Source: UBA2112 sp964596695 (GTDB lineage: Bacteria > Patescibacteriota > Saccharimonadia > Saccharimonadales > Saccharimonadaceae). From it: a stretch of DNA of 64,000 nt. The stretch's first letter is position 1. Every line of letters begins with the position of its first letter. The notes below the pieces were generated by a model, which worked only from the letters and a program-made list of their open reading frames with translations, had not been told where the DNA came from and searched no databases. The DNA lies in the NCBI GenBank assembly GCA_964596695.1, contig CAZQVE010000005.1:1-64000 (forward strand), read 5' to 3'. The position numbers and the translations under genes are program-made. Shown piece by piece: positions 58,561 through 64,000 of the stretch.

Positions 58561-60084
58561 GTGAGCTTTAAAGCAGAAATTCATATTCAGTGGTTTAGAT
58601 CAGGTACAAGCGGTAACGGTCTTGGAGGTGCAATGACAACTCCAACTGACGAAATTCCTAATAGAACATTATCAAATCTTTTTCCAACTTTTACTGAAAC
58701 AGAAAAAATAGAAGGTAGAACAAAATTTAGATGTGCATACATGCGAAATATGCATCCTACTATTCCTTTTAAAAATCCTATATTTTATATCCCAATTAAT
58801 ACTACAAGTCCTAATACTGAAATTTGGGTTGGTATCGATCCCGCTGGGGTTGGTGATGGAACCACGAATGAAGCAACCACTATAGGTACAGAATATGAAA
58901 CTCCAGTAGGAGTAAATTTTACCAATGCAATAGATAGAAAATCTGGATTCCCTCTTAGGGTTGATTTACCTGCTAATGGTGCATGTGTTCCTATTTGGTT
59001 CCGTGTTAAGATAAATCCTGGTGCAGAAAATAGAGCTGCTGATTACTGCAAGATCGCAGTAGATAGTGATAATAAAGTTGGTGACAATGGTTTACCTGCT
59101 GATCCAATAGATACTGTAGTTGGTGTTATAGGAGAAACTGACCAAAATCAAAACTCTCAGGATTTGATAAATAGATTCCAACTTAGAAACTTGGATTGGT
59201 TGCTTTTTAATGGTAATGTAACTACAACTTATAACCCGTCCTGGATGATCAATTTATTAGCATCATTAAAGGACTTTACAATATTCAGTTGGGGTAATCA
59301 AGATGTTAGAGACATTTCAATTAGAAACATGCTTACTAATGCATTTTCTAGAGGTAACAGAAAAGTTGGAGATGGATTTTATTCTAAGAATATTAACAAC
59401 CTTCATTTTTTGATTATGGATACTAGTGGATTCCAAAGTTATGAAAATCCATCTACTCAATATGATTTTGTTGTAGAAGACCTAGAAAATGCACATAGAG
59501 ATCCTGATATTGATTTTATTATAGTTTCAATGAGTGACACGATGTATGGAGGTTTACCAACAAATGATTCTAGTATAGTAGCACATAATGAAGTTCTTAG
59601 AAATACATATCATAAACTATTTCAAGATAATGGCGTCCATGTTGTTTTACAATCTAAAATACGAAATTACCAATTCTTAGGATGCTTAAGATATAATGAA
59701 TCTAATACTAGTGCTCCGTCTACGCTTTTATCAGGGCCAAATTATAGTATTACTAATGGTGCGAAATCATTTGGTTCTGACTCTGGAATATTATTTATTA
59801 ATATGGGTTCTGGAGGTAGAACCCCATTCCATACAATACCATCTATTACTGCAACCTATCCACAATCATTTGTAAGCATTCCTACAACTGGAGGAACAAT
59901 GATATTAACAAGTGAAATGAAAAGAAAAGATAAAACGGTAACTGTAAGTGGTGTTGAAAAATCTTATGCTAAATTAACAGGAACATATTACAATTACAAG
60001 AGAAGCAGATCATTATTTGATGTATTGTTTGGTGCAACAGTATCAGAGACTAGCGTCCACCAATGGAGTATTACCGTTACCTAA
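58561..60084 (+). CDS. Fibre protein with degenerate calcineurin-like phosphoesterase domain
   Basis: Residues 1-about 180 resemble a recurrent phage virion domain (RTLSNLFPTF; EGRTKFRCAYMRNMHP). From about 187 the chain follows the order of a metallophosphoesterase, but the metal ligands are gone: GVIGETDQN (for GDxG), LLFNGNVTTTY (for GDxxD), SWGNQD (243-248, for GNHD), IVSMSDTMYGG (no histidine), VVLQSKIRNYQ (for GHxH), then INMGSGGR (413-420). A normal enzyme would need most of these residues. I infer a catalytically dead domain reused as a receptor-binding or structural module. The start is GTG at 58561, 8 bp after the previous gene. Confidence 0.6.
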   Translation: MSFKAEIHIQWFRSGTSGNGLGGAMTTPTDEIPNRTLSNLFPTFTETEKIEGRTKFRCAYMRNMHPTIPFKNPIFYIPINTTSPNTEIWVGIDPAGVGDGTTNEATTIGTEYETPVGVNFTNAIDRKSGFPLRVDLPANGACVPIWFRVKINPGAENRAADYCKIAVDSDNKVGDNGLPADPIDTVVGVIGETDQNQNSQDLINRFQLRNLDWLLFNGNVTTTYNPSWMINLLASLKDFTIFSWGNQDVRDISIRNMLTNAFSRGNRKVGDGFYSKNINNLHFLIMDTSGFQSYENPSTQYDFVVEDLENAHRDPDIDFIIVSMSDTMYGGLPTNDSSIVAHNEVLRNTYHKLFQDNGVHVVLQSKIRNYQFLGCLRYNESNTSAPSTLLSGPNYSITNGAKSFGSDSGILFINMGSGGRTPFHTIPSITATYPQSFVSIPTTGGTMILTSEMKRKDKTVTVSGVEKSYAKLTGTYYNYKRSRSLFDVLFGATVSETSVHQWSITVT

Positions 60085-60795
60085 ATACTCGTTCTTTTGT
60101 TCCCGTATTTTTGTTTCTGGTACTGCCAGTAGAGATTCCAGCATTTTTGCTGCATACGAGAGGGAAGAAAGCGCATAATAGATAATATTTTTGTCATATT
60201 TTTTGATGTACTCAAACTTCTCCATGTTATCTAAATGAACAGGATCATATAAGCATATAATCATATTTGCTACCAAAAATCGAACCAATTCATTATCATA
60301 TTTATTATTAGAAGGGATAAGTTTCATAACACATTCAGTTATTTCTTCATAGTTAAAATCTTCAATTTCATATTTTTCCATGAATTCATTTTTATTCATA
60401 AGAACTTTATATCCTAATTCAATAGAAGGATAATCAGCTCCTCGTGTATCTTCATATCGATAAACTGTTTTAGTAGTAAAATATCTTAAATCATATTCAG
60501 TTTCCTTTTGTTTGGCTTTAGAGAATTTGCGTACATGCTTTTTAATTGGAGTGACAATATTAATTGCAGAATGAACGTGAGGTAAACGTTGAATTTTACT
60601 CCATTCGGTAAAGGGTCTTGCATCATTTGTGTCATGTAGCTTCACTATCAACCTATTAATGTAAGACCAGTTACTACAAGGAGATAATGATTCAATAAGA
60701 AAAACATCTGTAAGAAGTTTAATATTATCAGGATTTAAATTATATATAACTCGCATAATATTTTTTACTTCTTTTAGTTTTCTTATATCTTTCAT
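60043..60795 (-). CDS. Hypothetical protein (250 aa)
   Basis: A helical, basic protein without signal peptide (RLIVKLHDTNDARPFTEWSK; HVRKFSKAKQKETEYDLRYF; NIIYYALSSLSYAAKMLESL). No family is recognised. Its C-terminal 14 codons lie opposite the end of the convergent fibre gene. It follows the 1,047-aa adhesin by 28 bp of opposite reading and may be expressed from its own promoter. Confidence 0.5.
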   Translation of the reverse strand: MKDIRKLKEVKNIMRVIYNLNPDNIKLLTDVFLIESLSPCSNWSYINRLIVKLHDTNDARPFTEWSKIQRLPHVHSAINIVTPIKKHVRKFSKAKQKETEYDLRYFTTKTVYRYEDTRGADYPSIELGYKVLMNKNEFMEKYEIEDFNYEEITECVMKLIPSNNKYDNELVRFLVANMIICLYDPVHLDNMEKFEYIKKYDKNIIYYALSSLSYAAKMLESLLAVPETKIREQKNEYLGNGNTPLVDASL

Positions 60796-60823
60796 GTATA
60801 CTAATAAAGAGAAACATATCCCT

Positions 60824-63800
60824 TTAAAAAGGTTTGTAGAGTCCCGATACTAGTATTTCATCTGCAACACGTGCAGTTTCAGAGTAACGATTGTTATATA
60901 TATTCAGTGCCATATTTGGTGTTATCTCCTTTGTATAGATCCTAAATTCTCTCATTAATAGTCTTGCAAATCCTGATAAGAGATTGTTCCCCGCACAGAA
61001 TAGTAGATCTTTGTTATTTGTTGGAGTTGGATCAGGTTGTGTCCCAATTGGAGGTTGAAAATCAAATCCTCCCTTCCACATTGTGCCACACAAATCCCAT
61101 GTTCCTTCACCATAATCATCATATGTGGTTCCATTAAATCTAACAACATGACTATTATCTCCGTCATATGATGTGTTTTGTCTTACATTTATCCCTATTC
61201 TTTGTGTTGTGCTACCTCCTTCAAATACAATTGCTACCTTATCATTTACATCTAAAACATAACCGTTATTTGTATTTTCAAAATCTACTGATTCAAATGT
61301 TGGGCCTATTTCTGAGGCAGGTTTGGTTCCAATTGTTACCATAGGTTGATCATCACTTCCTCTATAAACAATACAATGAACGTTTCCTATAACAGCATCA
61401 GGATTTCTTAAAAATACCCTAACTTTTGTTACTTTCTCACCGTCTAATATAGAATCATTTGTGTTTATTTTTTGCGCACATCTAATTCTAGATGAAAGAT
61501 CAGGCTCTCCTCCAATATACATTTTACCTGAAATATCTATCTGAGCATTGTCAGAATAGACAGGTGAAGTATAGGTTCCTCCAATAGTTTTAGTTGTTTC
61601 AAATACATCTTTGTTTACCAAAACAGAAACATAATCGGTACCATTTGCCCCACTATATTCTAGACAAACTCTATCATTAAGTTCTACTTGAGTAGTATTA
61701 AAAACGTTATCAAATACAACATCCGCATAACTGGTCGAAAGATCTGCTACGTTTAAGGTCTTGAGAGTAAATCGTTCTGTTCCATCAGATTTTCTAACAA
61801 CGCATGTTATATTACCTGTTGGAGAACCTACTTTCTTTAATCGTGGTATTACTTTTGTTAGTTTCTTATGATATAAACTTGAATCTGTAGTCATGCATCT
61901 TTCATATATTTTAGTACGAGTTGCAGTGAATGTCATGTCCGCATCAAACTCAGAACCTCCAATATAGAACACTCCGGTCATATCAAGAGTTGTATAATTT
62001 AAAAGATCATTTTCAAATGATTCAAATCCTGGGACGTAACCATATTTTTGAATGAAACTTGCATTACCATTATGATTATCTACAATTCCACTATTTGTAA
62101 GGACACCAACTTTAGCAGTTGTACTACTTCCCATTCCTTCCCAAAATAACATTATGTTCCATCCACTAACAATGGTTTTTACGTTTGAAGGTAATGTGAA
62201 AGTATATTCTGTTGTAGTAGTTGGAATAGATGAGATATTTACGGCAGTACCAAATTCAGCTTGAACAACCGATCCCGTATGACCACTACATAAATAACAT
62301 CTTAATGTTCCTGTTGGAGAGCCAACCTTTTTGAGTTTAACTTTAACTTTTGTTGGGATTTGACCAATACAAGTATCACCTGATCCAAATTTTTGCATAA
62401 TTCTATCATATCTTAAACTGTTAGAACTACCTGGATTACCAATATTGTGAATATATTCCATATATAAAAAGGGATCACTTGAAGACGTTCCTAATCCTGT
62501 AGATAATTTAGCTCCTGCATCTCTTCCTGAAGTATCAAAATCAAAATTAGAATCACCCGTGTTTCGTGCTGCTGCCTGTTCATTTGGCATAGGATTTCCA
62601 CTTGATTGTCGTCTAACATGAATTGTATCTCCGTCACTAGGAGCATTATATTCAATACCAATAACCCATCCTGCTTGAACACTTGAAGATCCCCAATTGA
62701 AAGTTGTATTTCTAAATTCATATTCTGTCCAATCAGAACTAACACTAGAAGCATTAAGTGTTCCTAAACTAGAACCATTCCAGTAATCAAGAGTTGCCAC
62801 TATTGAACCTGAAGAATTCCATATACGACAATAAACTGAACCCGTAGGGGAACTTTCTGCTTTCAGTTGGAATTTAGCTCTTGTTACCTTTTTCCCTATT
62901 ATACTAGATCCTGAACTTACCCCAACACCTCCAGCACTATTATCAGTATCACTTAACTGAATACTGGAATTATCGGATGGCGAATAAGTATAAAATTCGG
63001 TAAAAGGTTCACCCGAAGACCCACTACCATCAGAAACATCATATATTGCTTCTTCAGGAAAGGATTCATCAGTACCATCAGTAACATCATAAATCGAAAA
63101 GAATGGAGCTGCACCTTCAATAGAATTAAGCCATACTGTATTAAGATCACTAAAACTACTTGCTAAATTATATACTGATTCAAATGGTATTGGAATAGGA
63201 TCAGGTATTTCAACAGGTTCAGGTTGGGGTTTCTCTGCTTTTGGAAACAAAGGATTATGGTACCCCTCATCTACTAGTCTTTGGGTATCAGTTGAACCTA
63301 ATTTTGTGGTAAATACCCTTAGATAGCTAATTGAACCTCTGAATGCTGTATTAGTTCTAAATAATTTTAACGTTCCAGCGGTTGTTATATCTGCGGGTAA
63401 AGTAACACCACTATAAGTTATTCCATTAATTATTAATTGAATTTGTTCATTTGATTTGAATTTTATAACTATGCTATGCCAATCTGTACTGCTAAACGCA
63501 TTAGTAACGGTAACTGCGTAAAAGTTACCTCCAGATTTAAATTCTGCTCTTAAATTATTTGAACTTGCAGGACGATACAGAATAAAAGAATTATTATTAG
63601 AATAATTTTTACTAATGATCCATTCAGAATAAGTTTTTTGGTTAACCATAGTATCAGGTTTTAACATGAAAGATAGGGTATATTCACTAGCAGAATCTAA
63701 TGTTGATAAAGTAGGAAAATTAATTTCACATCCTCCACCGTTACCTGCTGTATTGGAACCAAATGATAGAAATGTATTATTAGTTTGCCATTGACCATTT

Positions 63801-63967
63801 TCAGGATTACTTAATGTACCATTGAAATTACCTGGAGAAATATCATTAATTATAGTTCTATCCGTTCCGTCACTATTATAGGCTCCATCCTGAAAAGGAA
63901 CGTCTAGTATAGGATCAACAATAAAAGCTTGAGTAGAATCAAAAGAATCAGCAGTACCATTAAGCAT
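60824..63967 (-). CDS. Modular adhesin: LamG-like domain plus beta-sandwich repeats (1047 aa)
   Basis: Residues about 15-235 form a concanavalin A/LamG-like domain (EYTLSFMLKPDTMVN; WHSIVIKFKSNEQIQLIING; FRGSISYLRVFTTKLG). After a proline-rich hinge (KAEKPQPEPVEIPDPIPIPF) come four diverged repeats of roughly 130-150 residues, each with a GK/G-x-KVT or similar, a sandwich core, and SPTG or equivalent (ESSPTGSVYCRIWNSSGSIV; KVGSPTGTLRCYLCSGHTG; KVGSPTGNITCVVRKSDG; PDAVIGNVHCIVYRGSDDQ). The same repeat is the C-terminal domain of the 734-aa adhesin. Glycan binding is likely (fold-based inference). The gene begins 34 bp before the window edge. Confidence 0.65.
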   Translation of the reverse strand: MLNGTADSFDSTQAFIVDPILDVPFQDGAYNSDGTDRTIINDISPGNFNGTLSNPENGQWQTNNTFLSFGSNTAGNGGGCEINFPTLSTLDSASEYTLSFMLKPDTMVNQKTYSEWIISKNYSNNNSFILYRPASSNNLRAEFKSGGNFYAVTVTNAFSSTDWHSIVIKFKSNEQIQLIINGITYSGVTLPADITTAGTLKLFRTNTAFRGSISYLRVFTTKLGSTDTQRLVDEGYHNPLFPKAEKPQPEPVEIPDPIPIPFESVYNLASSFSDLNTVWLNSIEGAAPFFSIYDVTDGTDESFPEEAIYDVSDGSGSSGEPFTEFYTYSPSDNSSIQLSDTDNSAGGVGVSSGSSIIGKKVTRAKFQLKAESSPTGSVYCRIWNSSGSIVATLDYWNGSSLGTLNASSVSSDWTEYEFRNTTFNWGSSSVQAGWVIGIEYNAPSDGDTIHVRRQSSGNPMPNEQAAARNTGDSNFDFDTSGRDAGAKLSTGLGTSSSDPFLYMEYIHNIGNPGSSNSLRYDRIMQKFGSGDTCIGQIPTKVKVKLKKVGSPTGTLRCYLCSGHTGSVVQAEFGTAVNISSIPTTTTEYTFTLPSNVKTIVSGWNIMLFWEGMGSSTTAKVGVLTNSGIVDNHNGNASFIQKYGYVPGFESFENDLLNYTTLDMTGVFYIGGSEFDADMTFTATRTKIYERCMTTDSSLYHKKLTKVIPRLKKVGSPTGNITCVVRKSDGTERFTLKTLNVADLSTSYADVVFDNVFNTTQVELNDRVCLEYSGANGTDYVSVLVNKDVFETTKTIGGTYTSPVYSDNAQIDISGKMYIGGEPDLSSRIRCAQKINTNDSILDGEKVTKVRVFLRNPDAVIGNVHCIVYRGSDDQPMVTIGTKPASEIGPTFESVDFENTNNGYVLDVNDKVAIVFEGGSTTQRIGINVRQNTSYDGDNSHVVRFNGTTYDDYGEGTWDLCGTMWKGGFDFQPPIGTQPDPTPTNNKDLLFCAGNNLLSGFARLLMREFRIYTKEITPNMALNIYNNRYSETARVADEILVSGLYKPF

Positions 63968-64000
63968 ATAAGAAATTACATTTGTTGTCTTGTTATAGAT

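Noticed and set aside
45434..60084. Diversity-generating retroelement acting on the adhesin genes
   Set aside because: Repeated lectin-like modules raised the idea, but no reverse transcriptase gene and no template/variable repeat pair were seen.

Overview
The window looks like the interior of the genome of a long-tailed double-stranded DNA virus (class Caudoviricetes, siphovirus-like) that infects an archaeon. The tailed-virus assignment rests on a large terminase, portal, HK97-fold major capsid protein with decoration and protease/scaffold genes, a tail tube protein and a tape measure protein of about 2,000 residues. The archaeal assignment rests on a complete MCM replicative helicase, a RadA recombinase with its N-terminal helix-hairpin-helix domain, an Hjc-type Holliday junction resolvase, and gene starts that lie about 25-30 nt downstream of TATA boxes, mostly without ribosome binding sites (leaderless mRNAs). 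The AT-rich composition, class II ribonucleotide reductase and large lectin-like proteins fit an ammonia-oxidising Nitrososphaeria host, but the host is inferred and not shown. No integrase, CRISPR array, transposase or convincing tRNA gene was seen.

Layout. Positions 1-37.3 kb are mostly on the minus strand and hold the virion morphogenesis and packaging genes. Read in the direction of transcription from about 37.3 kb down, the order is: ribonucleotide reductase, tiny zinc-ribbon genes, small membrane proteins, VSR-like nuclease, putative small terminase, large terminase, dNMP kinase, portal, giant receptor-binding fibre, glycosyltransferase, protease/scaffold, decoration protein, major capsid protein, tail tube, tail-assembly genes, Cas4-like nuclease and tape measure. 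Short plus-strand islands interrupt this run (7.8, 11.2-12.2, 13.1-14.5, 24.3, 27.7 and 33.6 kb). Several carry head or neck genes (Mu gpF-like minor head protein, connector, HK97 gp10-like protein), and each is fired from a compact divergent promoter.

Positions 37.3-38.25 kb are about 900 bp without protein genes. The stretch holds hairpins, perfect palindromes and at least one probable structured RNA, and it sits where gene orientation switches from mainly minus to mainly plus. It is the best candidate for a replication origin and control region. It is flanked by ribonucleotide reductase on one side and a ribbon-helix-helix-like regulator plus a ThyX-like protein on the other.

Positions 38.2-60 kb are mostly plus strand. 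They hold replication and nucleotide metabolism (ThyX-like, MCM, RadA, deoxyribonucleotidase, RNA ligase, a second dNMP kinase), many very small zinc-binding proteins, and a second set of virion surface proteins (lectin-like adhesins, a baseplate-like protein, and a fibre built on a degenerate calcineurin-like phosphoesterase fold). The right end (60-64 kb, minus strand) carries a 1,047-residue adhesin made of a LamG-like domain and repeated beta-sandwich modules.

The genes form a coherent lytic programme. Ribonucleotide reductase, the ThyX-like protein, two dNMP kinases and a deoxyribonucleotidase would shape the dNTP pool. MCM, RadA, Hjc and the Cas4-like nuclease would copy, recombine and resolve DNA. 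Terminase, portal, protease/scaffold and capsid build and fill the head, and a long tail is fitted with an unusually large set of adhesins. The most unusual observations are the KG[AS][AS][FY] tag shared by portal, scaffold and capsid proteins, the dense use of shared or interleaved divergent TATA promoters, the structured non-coding block at 37.3-38.2 kb, the catalytically dead phosphoesterase fibre and the crowd of miniature zinc proteins.
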